NCBI GenBank assembly: GCA_910584595.1
Contig: CAJUBQ010000014.1
Location: 5,099 to 69,098 of the forward strand
Direction: 5' to 3'
From: an uncultured Eubacterium sp.
GTDB lineage: Bacteria > Bacillota > Clostridia > Lachnospirales > Lachnospiraceae
DNA: 64,000 bases
Of this stretch, positions 52,234 through 62,410 are shown one piece after another. A program made the position numbers and the translations under genes. Every line of letters begins with the position of its first letter. Position 1 is the first letter of the stretch. The notes beneath the pieces were generated by a model, which saw only the letters and a program-made list of their open reading frames with translations, was not told where the DNA came from and did no database searches.

Positions 52234-54654
52234 ATGCAGATCAATAAGATCAGAGAAAATGTAAAGGTTACGGTAGTATGTATTACCTACCGTCACGAAG
52301 AATATATCAGGGAAGCATTAGACAGCTTTTTGATGCAGAAGACGGATTTTGATTATCAGATTTTTGTCGGTGAAGACCATGGACCGGATCGGACTGCAGA
52401 GATTGTACGGGAATATGCGCAAAAATATCCGGATAAAATTGTTGCGTTTTTAAGAGAAGAAAATATGGGAGCTCAGCACAATTTAATTGATTTGTGCGAG
52501 AGAGCAAAGTCTGTCTATATTGCTATCTGCGAAGGAGACGATTATTGGATCGATGAAAGTAAGCTGCAAAAACAGTATGACTTTATGGAAAGCCATCCGC
52601 AGGTAGGCGTCTGCGGCGCTCATGCCAAGATTCAGGCGCCCAGGGACTGGTTTTTGAGGAGTTATTTCAGGGAAGACGAAGAAGGAAAGCTCATATATCC
52701 GGAATGTGATCCGAACTGTCCAAAGACCAATAAAGAAGAGCTGACTTATTTTGAGATTGCGGATTGCTGGAATTGTATGGTACTGCATACTTCGACGATA
52801 TTTTACAGGTGGGATTATGAAGTGAAAATTCCGGACTGGTATTATGAGGGCATTATTGGGGACATGTCTTTGCTTTTCCTGCAATTGGGTTCCAATCAAT
52901 GCGTTTTGCTGCCGGATATTGTCTCTGTATACAGGCGCAGTGATGTTGGCGTTTATATGAGTGACAGTATGGATGAACATTTTCTTAAAACAAGGATGGA
53001 TTGGATTCGTATTGCTACAGGCATGCTGGATTTTTATGAGGAACATCAGATCAGTGGATATCCAAGGCAGAAAATTATAGAAAGAAGACGTTTGGAGGCA
53101 AATAATTTTATACAAACGGCGATACGGTGTCATCAGGTGGAAAAAATTCAGGAATTGCTCATAAAATATCCGGATTTTTGTGAAGAACTGTTTGGATTGT
53201 ATTTAAGCTACTATACGGTCAATCAGAAAATGATTCGCATCCTTTCCTGGGAAGGCAAACAGCTGTTTGTGTCAAACAGTGGCTTTATGCATTTGCTGGC
53301 TCCGTTTGTAAAATTTTCTGCCAGGGTTTGGAAACGATATCATAAGGCAAAAAGTGGCATCCGAAGCTTTTTGATACACCTTTTCAGATTTATTGCATAT
53401 TGGATCTTTACGATGGTCCCAAAAAAGAAAGAACTTTGGGTTTTTTCAGGTTTTTTAAAGAAAAATTATATGGACAATGCAAAGTATTTGTTTGAATATG
53501 TCAGCCGCAGCCATCCGGAAATAGAAGCAGTATGGGTTACAAAAAATCAGGATATTAAACAAAAACTGGAACAAGAGGGATTTGGTGTTTATCAGATGAA
53601 TTCCTTCAAAGGAATATGGAAAACAGCAAGAGCTGCAATTGCTGTTACAGATCATTTTATCATGTCGGATTATTCGCCCTTATATGGATATAATAACCGC
53701 ACAAAAGTAGTACAGCTGTGGCATGGAGTAGGGTTTAAGTCCATGGGTGACGGTGAAAAGGTACATAATACGGATATACCAGGAGTCGTTTATTCGACGG
53801 ATATTTTGCCTTGTGAAGACGATACAGGGAAAAAGCGAATATGGAAGAAAATAAAATATATCTTTTTAGCGCCGGGAAGGGAATTGTTTGAGAAGTATTT
53901 TATGCTTGTATGTCCCGGACAGGAAAGAATGGATATGATTGGGCGGAGATGGAACATGGATGAAAGCAGTTTTTTTATGGCCGGACATCCGAGAAACATA
54001 CAAATATATAACAAATTCGGCATGGTGGAAAAGAAAAACAAAGTGTTATATGCGCCTACGTATCGCTTTCATGCGAAGAAGGAAAAGGAGATGATCGTTC
54101 GTTGCATGGACTGTGTACCGCAAATTCAGCAGTTTATGGAAAAGATACAGGGGGAGTTTGTGATCCGTCTGCATCCGCATACGTGGAGAAATTATAAAAA
54201 CATGATCCAGACGGTGATCCGTCAGTATGACAGGGTTTCACTGGATGAAACAGAAGATTTTTATGATGAGATTTTAAGCTATTCCTATGTGGTTACAGAC
54301 TATTCTTCTATTTCGCTGGATTGTGCGCTGTTTGGCATTCCATGCGTTTATTTGTGTGAAGATTATGAATGGTTTGTGCAAAACGAGGCGGGTTTTGGCG
54401 TGGATTTTATGAATATGACGCCGGGGCCTAAGGCATTTTGCTGGGAAGATGTGCTGCAGGAATTGGATCATTATAGCAAAGATGCGGGATATATGCGAAA
54501 AGAAAGGGAGAAAATCCTTTCCTATTATTTTACAAAGGATGCAAATAGTGAGAAAGATTCGCAGCGTATTGTCTGTGAATTAAAAAAAAGGCTGAAGTTT
54601 CAGGAAAAAGGAGGGGCGCCGGATGAATATTGCCATGCTGATTGCAGGAGGTAA
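52234..54654 (+). CDS. GT2 glycosyltransferase fused to CDP-glycerol glycerophosphotransferase
   Basis: 806 residues. Residues ~12-270: GT-A domain with VVCITYRHEEYIREALDS and ICEGDDYWID. Residues ~390-790: TagB/TagF-like domain with SGFLKKNYMDNAKYLF, VQLWHGVGFKSMG, FFMAGHPRN, VLYAPTYRFHAKK, RLHPHTW and VVTDYSSISLDCALFG. TagF-type enzymes polymerise glycerol-phosphate (or relatives) from CDP-activated donors, here tied to a sugar transferase on one chain, which would build a glycosylated teichoic-acid-like repeat. Its end overlaps the cytidylyltransferase gene by 32 bases. Confidence 0.92.
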   Translation: MQINKIRENVKVTVVCITYRHEEYIREALDSFLMQKTDFDYQIFVGEDHGPDRTAEIVREYAQKYPDKIVAFLREENMGAQHNLIDLCERAKSVYIAICEGDDYWIDESKLQKQYDFMESHPQVGVCGAHAKIQAPRDWFLRSYFREDEEGKLIYPECDPNCPKTNKEELTYFEIADCWNCMVLHTSTIFYRWDYEVKIPDWYYEGIIGDMSLLFLQLGSNQCVLLPDIVSVYRRSDVGVYMSDSMDEHFLKTRMDWIRIATGMLDFYEEHQISGYPRQKIIERRRLEANNFIQTAIRCHQVEKIQELLIKYPDFCEELFGLYLSYYTVNQKMIRILSWEGKQLFVSNSGFMHLLAPFVKFSARVWKRYHKAKSGIRSFLIHLFRFIAYWIFTMVPKKKELWVFSGFLKKNYMDNAKYLFEYVSRSHPEIEAVWVTKNQDIKQKLEQEGFGVYQMNSFKGIWKTARAAIAVTDHFIMSDYSPLYGYNNRTKVVQLWHGVGFKSMGDGEKVHNTDIPGVVYSTDILPCEDDTGKKRIWKKIKYIFLAPGRELFEKYFMLVCPGQERMDMIGRRWNMDESSFFMAGHPRNIQIYNKFGMVEKKNKVLYAPTYRFHAKKEKEMIVRCMDCVPQIQQFMEKIQGEFVIRLHPHTWRNYKNMIQTVIRQYDRVSLDETEDFYDEILSYSYVVTDYSSISLDCALFGIPCVYLCEDYEWFVQNEAGFGVDFMNMTPGPKAFCWEDVLQELDHYSKDAGYMRKEREKILSYYFTKDANSEKDSQRIVCELKKRLKFQEKGGAPDEYCHADCRR

Positions 54655-55333
54655 GGGACTGCGTATGCACCAGGATATTCCCAAGCAATTTCTAAATATT
54701 AATGATAAGCCTGTTATTGTATATACCTTGCAGGCATTTCAAAAACATCCGCAGATTGAAGCGATTCTGGTAGTCTGTATTGACGGATGGCAGGAAATAT
54801 TAAAAGCATATGCCAGCCAGTTTAATATTACGAAGCTGAAATGGATCGTTCCCGGAGGAAGCAACGGACAAGCTTCTATTAAAAGCGGTATTTTAGAATT
54901 GGAAAAACATTGCAGTAAAGAGGATATCGTATTAATACATGATGCTATCCGTCCAAATGTATCGCAGGAGATTATTTCAGGGTGTATTGCGCAGTGCAGA
55001 TTAAAAGGCTCTGCCATTACCGTGATTCCATGTGCGGAAGCAATGTTATTAAGAGAAGACAAAAATTCGTCCAGAAAACTCATTGACAGAGATGCTTTGG
55101 CCCGTACGCAGACTCCTCAGGCGTTTGCACTGAAAAAATTATTATGGGCGCATCAGGAAGCGGAAAAAAGAGGGATTACGGACGCAGTGGCAACCTGTTC
55201 TCTTATGGTAGAGCTGGGGGAAAAGATCTACTTTTCCGCAGGTTCCGAAAAAAATCTAAAGATAACAACAACGGAAGATATAGAGATATTTAAGGCGCTT
55301 CTTTTAGCAAAAAAGGATGAATGGTTAAAATAA
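54623..55333 (+). CDS. IspD/TarI-type cytidylyltransferase
   Basis: 236 residues. Nucleotide-binding MLIAGGKGLRMHQDIPKQFL, VLIHDAIRPNVS and RTQTPQAFALKKL are the IspD/TarI family marks. Its neighbour with CDP-glycerol transferase activity suggests it makes a CDP-alditol (for example CDP-ribitol or CDP-glycerol-like) for the polymer rather than isoprenoid precursor. Start at 54623 lies within the preceding gene and follows GGAGGGGCG. The exact substrate is not readable. Confidence 0.9.
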   Translation: MNIAMLIAGGKGLRMHQDIPKQFLNINDKPVIVYTLQAFQKHPQIEAILVVCIDGWQEILKAYASQFNITKLKWIVPGGSNGQASIKSGILELEKHCSKEDIVLIHDAIRPNVSQEIISGCIAQCRLKGSAITVIPCAEAMLLREDKNSSRKLIDRDALARTQTPQAFALKKLLWAHQEAEKRGITDAVATCSLMVELGEKIYFSAGSEKNLKITTTEDIEIFKALLLAKKDEWLK

Positions 55334-55363
55334 AAGGCGTGAGAAAGGCTGGCAGGCACAGAT

Positions 55364-56470
55364 ATGTTTATAAAAAATGAAATATATAGAAACGATTTAG
55401 ATCAGGCAATAGAAGCTACGCCCGGGTTTATTCAATTATATGGAAAATCGTTTTTGATTACCGGAGCCACAGGGCTTTTAGCATCCTTTATCATAGATAT
55501 GTTCATGTATGCAAATATAAAGTACCATGCGGATATTACGGTTTATGCATTAGGGCGCAGTAAGCAAAGGCTGGATACGAGATATGCTTCTTATAAAAGT
55601 CAGGAGATTTATAAAAATCAGAAGCCTTATAAAAACAGCAGTCGGATCACATACGTGATTCAGGATGTATGTGATCCGTTGAAACTTACACAGCGGGTAG
55701 ATTATGTCCTGCACGCAGCGGGTGACGGTTATCCGGCTGCGTTTCACAGCCATCCGGTAGATACCATGACGCCTGCTCTTTTTGGAACGTATCATTTACT
55801 GGAATATGCAAAAAAATATGAGGCAGTCCGTATGCTTTATATTTCATCCGGTGAGGTGTATGGACAAAATACAGAAAATCAAAAGGCATTTGATGAATCT
55901 GACAGTGGATATCTGGATATTTTAAATCCAAGAGCGTGTTATCCGTCGGCAAAAAGGGCTGCAGAGACGTTATGCGCATCTTTCAGGCAGCAGTACGGCA
56001 TAGATTGTGTGATCGCAAGGCCTGGACATGTCTACGGCCCGAATACGTTTGGCGGTGATAATCGTGCAAGCACACAGTTTATCAATGATATTTTGCAGGG
56101 AAAAAATATTGTATTAAAAAGTGATGGCAATCAAATACGCAGTTATACTTATGTTGCAGACAATGCATCGGGGCTGCTGACGGTACTTTTGCATGGAAAA
56201 ACGAACGAAGCTTATAATATAGCGCATCAGGATGTCAGAGTAAAAATTTCTGAGTTTGCTAAGACCGCAGCGGAGATTGGAGATCGGACATGTGTGTTTG
56301 AACATCCAGATGAAACAGAATTGGCGCAGCGTACACCAATTCATTTTGCAGTATTAAACTCTGAAAAATTACAAAAGCTTGGATGGAAGGGAAAGTATTG
56401 TTTGAAGGATGGTATTGGTCATACGTTAAAAATACGGAAGGCGGTACAAAAAGATTATGAAAATATCTGA
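55364..56470 (+). CDS. NAD-dependent epimerase/dehydratase (extended SDR)
   Basis: 368 residues. Rossmann start LITGATGLLASFIIDMF (GxxGxxx), SSGEVYG, and the catalytic Tyr-x3-Lys in CYPSAKRAAE; ARPGHVYGPN is the usual downstream motif. Similar to UDP-glucuronate decarboxylase/4-epimerase types. Forms a pair with the cytidylyltransferase, so its substrate may be a CDP-linked sugar. Ends 14 bases inside the YfhO-type gene. Confidence 0.9.
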   Translation: MFIKNEIYRNDLDQAIEATPGFIQLYGKSFLITGATGLLASFIIDMFMYANIKYHADITVYALGRSKQRLDTRYASYKSQEIYKNQKPYKNSSRITYVIQDVCDPLKLTQRVDYVLHAAGDGYPAAFHSHPVDTMTPALFGTYHLLEYAKKYEAVRMLYISSGEVYGQNTENQKAFDESDSGYLDILNPRACYPSAKRAAETLCASFRQQYGIDCVIARPGHVYGPNTFGGDNRASTQFINDILQGKNIVLKSDGNQIRSYTYVADNASGLLTVLLHGKTNEAYNIAHQDVRVKISEFAKTAAEIGDRTCVFEHPDETELAQRTPIHFAVLNSEKLQKLGWKGKYCLKDGIGHTLKIRKAVQKDYENI

Positions 56471-59102
56471 GCATGTAACCGGAAAAGTAAGAATTTCTGA
56501 GAAACCGGTGAAAGAGGGCTGGGGCGTGCGTGTTTTGCTTTTGGCTGTAACAGCTGTATGTATCATTGTATTTCATAATTTTATTTTAGGAAAGAAGTTG
56601 TTTATATACAAAGACGTAGGATATGACACGTACAACCAGTACTGGCCGGCGCTGCAATATCTGGTAAATTCCATTCGAAGCGGTAAATGGAGCTTTTGGA
56701 GTTTTGAGGCAGGTATGGGAAACGATTTGGCGGGTTTGGCTGAAATTATTTTGGATCCGTTTCATTTTTTACTGATCTTTCTGCCGCAGCGTTTGGTTCC
56801 TTATGGAATAGGAATGGCCCATATTGTGAAAATATATGTATGTGCTATTTTTGGATATAAATATTTGAAAAAGATTGGCGTTATGGACCAGCTTGCAGTT
56901 GTTTTTTCTGTGATATGGGCATTCAGTGGTTATATGATGCTGTGGGGACAGCACTATCAGTACGGTTCGGCTGTCGCAATGTTCACAGTAGTTATATACG
57001 GGCTGGAATGTTTTATTATGGATGGAGGCGGGAAGTTTTTTGTACTGTCATATAGCTGTATGATGATTTACAGTCCGTATTTTGCATATGAAACGCTGCT
57101 GTTCCTTGCAGTTTATTATGTGTTTCGGTATTTTATTCAGTTTGATTTTAAATGCAGGCAGTTTGCAGTATATTTATATGCTTTGTTTTGGAGAGGGATT
57201 ATTTGTTTCGGCATTTCTGCATTTGCTTTTTTGCCAGGTGTTGACGCCATTGCATCGTCTTCAAGATACGGGAATTCCCTTGTAAATAACGTCAGGATTT
57301 TGTATGAATGGAAAAGGTATCTGGGCACAATCCTGCAGTCTTTTTCTGTAAATCTGTTAGGCAGCAGATATTATCTTAATATTTTTGGAACGGACTATTA
57401 TGTAACTCCGGTTTTATGCAGTTCTGTGCTGTGTCTGATGTTCTCCTTTGAATTTTATTTAAAACTCAAAGACAGAAAGAAAAAAAGAATATGGATGGCC
57501 GGAGCCATATGTTTCTGGATCAGTATATTAACCGGTATTGTAAATTATGTAATGAATGGATTTACAAATGTTGTATATTGCAGATGGTCCTATTTTTTAA
57601 TTTTTGTGATGATAATCAACGCTTCAAAAAGCATGCAGACTTTGTTTTCAGATAAAAAAACATACAAAAGAAGGATGGCTGTCCATAGCTGTCTGGTATT
57701 TATATGTTTATGCATGACGTTGTTCTATGTTTTTTATTTTTATCAATCAGACTTTCGTATGGAGAAGGTGCGGTATGCACAAACAATTGTTTTAATACTG
57801 GCGTTGTTTGCATTCTTGTATTATGTTCTCATGCATTGCTGTGACCGAAAGGACAATACGTTTTTTTGGATGCTGCTGGTGGTCGTCTGTATGGAAATGT
57901 CGTGGGCAAATTATGATACGGTGAATGGTGGGGGCAGCCTGCTGGCAGAGGATATGGATAAGAAAGAGGGGTATCTGGATGGTACAAAAGAAGTGGCTGC
58001 ATATCTGCAAGAAAAAGATCCCGGCGCTTATCGTATTGAAAAAACATATCGGGCGTTAAACGGGAATGATGCTTTGATGCAAAACTATAAAGGCACCTTT
58101 TATTATGGGCTGGTCAGAAGCGGCTTCTATGAGTGGATGAGCCAGCTTGAGCGTATCAAGCCCAATAACCCGAATCGGATGTATGCGATCAATCATAATG
58201 CACAGCTGGAAAGTGCGGTTGGCATCAAATATATGCTGAGTAAAGAAATTTTAAAGAAGCCTTCTTATTTGTATGCAGATAAAATAGGAGATATTTATAT
58301 TTATCGAAATGATGGCTGCTATTCCCTGGGATATATGACAGACTCTTATGTTTTAAAGAAGGATTTTGAAAAAATGAGTATGACGCAAAAACAGGAGTGT
58401 ATGCTGCAGTCTGTGATCTTAGATGAAAAAACGAACCTGCTTAAGGAAAATGAGATCAGATTAAGGAAACCGGGATATAGCTGGAAACAGGAGGAAGGAA
58501 AGCTGGATTTGTTTTTCGATCAGGTAGAGAACGATGGAGTCAGTTTGTTTTTAACATTAAAACCAACGGAAAAAAAGGATTGTTTGATTCAGGTTTATCA
58601 AGATAAAGTGGACGAGAAGAATTTGGCTGCGTATGTTAACGTTTCTGCGGACGAAGAATTTTGCGAAATACAAATAGATCAAAAGGAAATCAGACATTTG
58701 ATTCTTGTAACGGAACGCGGCATACAAGAAGACAGGACAGATATTTTTGCCAGAAGTAATTGCGTAGATGCCAAGAACAATCATGAGCAGATGCAAATCT
58801 CAGACTTTACAGATACCAATATAAAAGGAACCGTGTCTTGTGAAGAAGATGGCCTGCTCGTATTATCGGTTCCTGATTATCCAGGCTGGAAAATAAAGGT
58901 GGATGGAAAGGAAAGTGAGAAAATAACAGTGAATTATGGATTTTTTGGAACTTATCTGTCAGCAGGATTTCATCAGATTGAACTTAGTTATTGTTCTCCA
59001 TATTTTTTAGCCGGAAGTGTGATTACAGGTCTTACAATTGTTATTTTAATGATCGCATTTGTGATACGAAAAGTATATGGAAAGGAATGGCGAAAATTAT
59101 GA
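56457..59102 (+). CDS. YfhO-type GT-C membrane glycosyltransferase
   Basis: 881 residues with about 12 hydrophobic segments in the first 480 residues and one at the C-terminus; a large outer domain lies between. The N-terminal loop YKDVGYDTYNQYWPALQYL and SFEAGMGNDL match the Asp-containing first outer loop of YfhO proteins, which transfer sugars from polyprenyl phosphate to teichoic acids in Bacillus and Listeria. C-terminal SVPDYPGWKIKVDGK is typical of the family. Starts inside the SDR gene. Confidence 0.9.
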   Translation: MKISEHVTGKVRISEKPVKEGWGVRVLLLAVTAVCIIVFHNFILGKKLFIYKDVGYDTYNQYWPALQYLVNSIRSGKWSFWSFEAGMGNDLAGLAEIILDPFHFLLIFLPQRLVPYGIGMAHIVKIYVCAIFGYKYLKKIGVMDQLAVVFSVIWAFSGYMMLWGQHYQYGSAVAMFTVVIYGLECFIMDGGGKFFVLSYSCMMIYSPYFAYETLLFLAVYYVFRYFIQFDFKCRQFAVYLYALFWRGIICFGISAFAFLPGVDAIASSSRYGNSLVNNVRILYEWKRYLGTILQSFSVNLLGSRYYLNIFGTDYYVTPVLCSSVLCLMFSFEFYLKLKDRKKKRIWMAGAICFWISILTGIVNYVMNGFTNVVYCRWSYFLIFVMIINASKSMQTLFSDKKTYKRRMAVHSCLVFICLCMTLFYVFYFYQSDFRMEKVRYAQTIVLILALFAFLYYVLMHCCDRKDNTFFWMLLVVVCMEMSWANYDTVNGGGSLLAEDMDKKEGYLDGTKEVAAYLQEKDPGAYRIEKTYRALNGNDALMQNYKGTFYYGLVRSGFYEWMSQLERIKPNNPNRMYAINHNAQLESAVGIKYMLSKEILKKPSYLYADKIGDIYIYRNDGCYSLGYMTDSYVLKKDFEKMSMTQKQECMLQSVILDEKTNLLKENEIRLRKPGYSWKQEEGKLDLFFDQVENDGVSLFLTLKPTEKKDCLIQVYQDKVDEKNLAAYVNVSADEEFCEIQIDQKEIRHLILVTERGIQEDRTDIFARSNCVDAKNNHEQMQISDFTDTNIKGTVSCEEDGLLVLSVPDYPGWKIKVDGKESEKITVNYGFFGTYLSAGFHQIELSYCSPYFLAGSVITGLTIVILMIAFVIRKVYGKEWRKL

Positions 59103-60226
59103 TTAATTTTAATGAACCCATCTTGATAGAAGCAGCTTTTACATATGTAAGGGAAGCAATTTGCAATAAGAAGCTCAGCGGAGATGGTGAATTTACAAAA
59201 CGCTGCAGTTATTGGCTGGAGCGCTGGTGCAAAGTAAAACACGTATTCCTTACAACCTCGTGTACACATGCGACAGAAATGGCAGCAATACTTGCAGAGA
59301 TTGAGCCGGGTGATGAGGTAATTATGCCTGCATATACATTTGTTTCAACAGCAGACGCATTTGTTTTGAGAGGAGCAAAGGTAAAATTTGTCGATATCAG
59401 GCCGGATACGATGAATATTGACGAAACGTTGATCGAAGCGGCAATTTCAGAAAGAACGAAAGCGATTGTACCGGTCCATTATGCCGGAGTGGGTTGTGAA
59501 ATGGATACGATTATGGATATTGCCAAAAGATACGGACTCCTTGTTATTGAGGATGCGGCGCAAGGGGTTATGAGCGCCTATCAGGGACAGGCATTAGGTG
59601 CAATTGGTGATTATGGCTGTTACAGTTTTCATGAAACAAAAAATTTCAGCATGGGAGAAGGCGGAGCAATTGTAGTTTCTGATGAAAAGAAAGTGGAACT
59701 GGCAGAAATCATCCGGGAAAAAGGTACCAATCGAAGTAAGTTTTTCAGAGGTCAGATTGATAAGTATACCTGGGTGGAGGTTGGTTCTTCTTATTTGCCA
59801 AGCGAATTGAACGCTGCTTATTTGTGGGCGCAGCTGGAAAAGGCGGAAGAGATTCTTCAAAATCGAATGAAGACCTGGAACCGGTACTATCAAGGGTTAA
59901 AAGAGCTGGCTGACGCAGAAAAGATTGAGCTGCCAAAGGTGCCAAAAGAATGCAGACATAATGCACATATGTTTTATATCAAAGCGAAAGATTTAAAAGA
60001 ACGTACCGATCTGATTTCATTTATGAAAACGAAGGATGTAAACATGGTATTTCATTACATACCTCTGCATACAGCGCCGGCCGGAAAAAAGTACGGAGAG
60101 TTTATAGGAGAGGACAGATATACGACAAAAGAAAGCGAGCGTCTGGTGCGTCTGCCGTTATATTATGGTATGAAAGAGATTGATGTGGAACGTGTGATTA
60201 GTGGAATTTGGGATTTTTATTTATAA
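59099..60226 (+). CDS. wecE: WecE/RffA-type dTDP-4-amino-4,6-dideoxygalactose transaminase
   Basis: 375-residue DegT-family PLP enzyme. The N-terminus MINFNEPILIEAAFTYVREA matches WecE better than the earlier in-frame ATG (59087). Marks: TTSCTHATEMAAIL, VPVHYAGVGCEMD, EDAAQGVMSAYQG, and the lysine of FHETKNFSMGEGG. It aminates a 4-keto-6-deoxy sugar nucleotide. The first copy (49805) is more distant. The start overlaps the previous stop (ATGA). Confidence 0.92.
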   Translation: MINFNEPILIEAAFTYVREAICNKKLSGDGEFTKRCSYWLERWCKVKHVFLTTSCTHATEMAAILAEIEPGDEVIMPAYTFVSTADAFVLRGAKVKFVDIRPDTMNIDETLIEAAISERTKAIVPVHYAGVGCEMDTIMDIAKRYGLLVIEDAAQGVMSAYQGQALGAIGDYGCYSFHETKNFSMGEGGAIVVSDEKKVELAEIIREKGTNRSKFFRGQIDKYTWVEVGSSYLPSELNAAYLWAQLEKAEEILQNRMKTWNRYYQGLKELADAEKIELPKVPKECRHNAHMFYIKAKDLKERTDLISFMKTKDVNMVFHYIPLHTAPAGKKYGEFIGEDRYTTKESERLVRLPLYYGMKEIDVERVISGIWDFYL

Positions 60227-60279
60227 AAACAAAACACTTTTGAAGCTTTATTTTATCTGGAAGGGAAGCGTAAAAGAAA

Positions 60280-61209
60280 ATGCTGCTTAGTTTTGTAATG
60301 CCTTGTTATAGAAGTGAGAGGACAATTAAAAAGGTTGTTGATGAAATCATAGCTACGGTATCGATGCGTTCATCTTATGATTACGAGATTATTGCCATTA
60401 ATGATTGCTCTCCGGATCACGTATATGAAATATTAAAAGAGATGGCATCTGAAAATAAAAAAATTAAAGTAATTAATTTAGCAAAAAATATGGGAAAACA
60501 TGCTGCTGTCCTGGCTGGTTATGCCGCAGTAAGAGGACAGTATATTGTGAATCTGGATGATGATTTTCAATGTCCGGTTTATGAATTGTGGAAACTGCTT
60601 GAACCGGTTGAAAAGGATGAGTGCGATTATGCTACAGCCAGATATTTTGTTAAAAAACAGTCAGCAATGAAAAACTTTGGAAGCAATGTGAATCTGCATA
60701 TGTCAGAAATTTTGCTGAAAAAACCAAAGGGCCTGCGGTTTGAAAATTTCAGCGTTATGAAAAGATTTGTTTGTGATGAAATCATTAAATATAAAAATCC
60801 GTATCCTTATCTGGAAGGATTAATACTTCGGGTTACGTATAGAATCAAAGCGGTGACTATGGATGAAAGACAGCGTGGAGATGAGCTGGAATCAGGTTTT
60901 ACATTTCGTAAATCTTTTGCGCTGCTGGTAGACGGACTTACGGCTTTTTCAGTAAAACCGCTGCGGATTGCGGCTTTTATGGGGTGTTTATTTGCGGTGT
61001 TTGGATTTATATTGGGTTTTTATATCGTAATCCGCAAATGCCTGGATCCGAAGGTTCTGATTGGATATAGTTCACTGGCGGCAATCCTGTTGTTTTCCAG
61101 TGGGCTTATCATGTTAATGTTAGGAATGATCGGGGAATATGTAGGACGTATTTATATTTGTCTGAATGATTCTCCGCAGTATGTGATCAGAGAAACCATT
61201 AATTTATAA
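60280..61209 (+). CDS. CsbB/ArnC/GtrB-type polyprenyl-phosphate glycosyltransferase
   Basis: 309 residues. GT2 domain with SFVMPCYRSERTIKKVVDEI, IIAINDCSPDHV and NLDDDFQCP, followed by two C-terminal membrane helices (about 228-252 and 264-290). This layout is that of enzymes loading one sugar onto undecaprenyl phosphate at the cytoplasmic face (ArnC, GtrB, CsbB). Together with YfhO it would form the two catalytic steps of three-component glycosylation; the flippase candidates are encoded at 62411 and 62766. Confidence 0.93.
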   Translation: MLLSFVMPCYRSERTIKKVVDEIIATVSMRSSYDYEIIAINDCSPDHVYEILKEMASENKKIKVINLAKNMGKHAAVLAGYAAVRGQYIVNLDDDFQCPVYELWKLLEPVEKDECDYATARYFVKKQSAMKNFGSNVNLHMSEILLKKPKGLRFENFSVMKRFVCDEIIKYKNPYPYLEGLILRVTYRIKAVTMDERQRGDELESGFTFRKSFALLVDGLTAFSVKPLRIAAFMGCLFAVFGFILGFYIVIRKCLDPKVLIGYSSLAAILLFSSGLIMLMLGMIGEYVGRIYICLNDSPQYVIRETINL

Positions 61210-61250
61210 CGATTCATTTATAGAAATTAATAATAATTGGGAGGAAAAAA

Positions 61251-62408
61251 TTGAAAAAGCTGGCAATTATCGGGGCGTCTTATTTGCAGGATCCGCTGAT
61301 ATGGAAAGCAAAATCGATGGGACTGGAAACGCATGTGTTTGCATGGGCGGCAAATGATGTCGGTGAAAAAAGCGCGGATTATTTTTATCCCATAAGCATT
61401 ATAGAAAAAGAACAGATTTTACGTAAGTGCACAGAAATAGGAATCGATGGAATATGCAGCATTGCATCAGATCTCGCATCACAGACGGTTGATTTTGTGG
61501 CAGACAGGTTAAACCTTCCGGGTAATTCATTGGAATGTGCATGGTTGTCTACAAACAAATATTTTATGCGTAAGGCATTTGAAAAACATGGAGATCCTTC
61601 TCCAAAAAGTTATTTAGTGGAAAACAAGGATGCGCTGCAAACAATTCCTTTACAGTATCCTGTAATTGTAAAACCGGTGGATCGATCCGGCAGCAGAGGC
61701 ATTACGAAGCTGGAATCAGAACAGGGATTCAAAGCGGCAATAGAAGCTGCGCTGGAACAGGGGTTTGATAAAAAAGTATTAGTGGAGGAGTTTCTAACGG
61801 GGCAGGAATACAGCGTTGAATGTATTTCATGGAAAGGGCGGCATTATTTTCTGGCATTGACGAAAAAATATACGAGTGGCGCCCCGCATTACATAGAACG
61901 GGCGCATTTAGAGCCTGCTGTAGTTACTGATAAAGTATTGGAAAAGGTAAAAAGGATTGTTTTCCATGCGCTGGACAGTTTGAAAATTACAGATGGGGCG
62001 TCACACACAGAACTAAAAATTGCAGATGACGGTGACATTCAGTTGATTGAAATCGGCAGCCGTATGGGAGGAGATTATATTGGGAGCAGTCTGGTGAAGC
62101 TGTCGACAGGCATTGATTTTGTACGTGCAGTCATTCAGATTGCGATAGGGGAAGAACCACAGCTTTCTCCTGTGTGTAAGCCAAGAGCCGCAGCCGTACG
62201 GTTTGTATTTTCCGAAGAAGACATCGAGGTATTGCATCAGATAAAAGCAGAACATCCGGAATATATCGTGTTTGAGAGCATCCGTGAGATTGATGTTACA
62301 TCTGTTCCCGTTGTTACAGACAGTTCAAATAGATTTGGAGCCTATCTGTTAAGCGCTCCTGACAGCGCTGATTTAGAAAAATATTTACCGGCAGAGTTGG
62401 AGGGATAA
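61251..62408 (+). CDS. ATP-grasp ligase (carboxylate-amine type)
   Basis: 385 residues, starting at TTG 61251 with GGAGGAAAAAA before it. Pre-ATP-grasp domain (AIIGASYLQDPLIWKAKSM), ATP-binding YPVIVKPVDRSGSRGI and VEEFLTGQEYSVE, and metal site LIEIGSRMGGDYIG. It resembles PurK/BacD-like enzymes that join carboxylates to amines. With WecE nearby, an amino-acylated amino sugar is a reasonable guess. Confidence 0.88.
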   Translation: MKKLAIIGASYLQDPLIWKAKSMGLETHVFAWAANDVGEKSADYFYPISIIEKEQILRKCTEIGIDGICSIASDLASQTVDFVADRLNLPGNSLECAWLSTNKYFMRKAFEKHGDPSPKSYLVENKDALQTIPLQYPVIVKPVDRSGSRGITKLESEQGFKAAIEAALEQGFDKKVLVEEFLTGQEYSVECISWKGRHYFLALTKKYTSGAPHYIERAHLEPAVVTDKVLEKVKRIVFHALDSLKITDGASHTELKIADDGDIQLIEIGSRMGGDYIGSSLVKLSTGIDFVRAVIQIAIGEEPQLSPVCKPRAAAVRFVFSEEDIEVLHQIKAEHPEYIVFESIREIDVTSVPVVTDSSNRFGAYLLSAPDSADLEKYLPAELEG

Positions 62409-62410
62409 GC

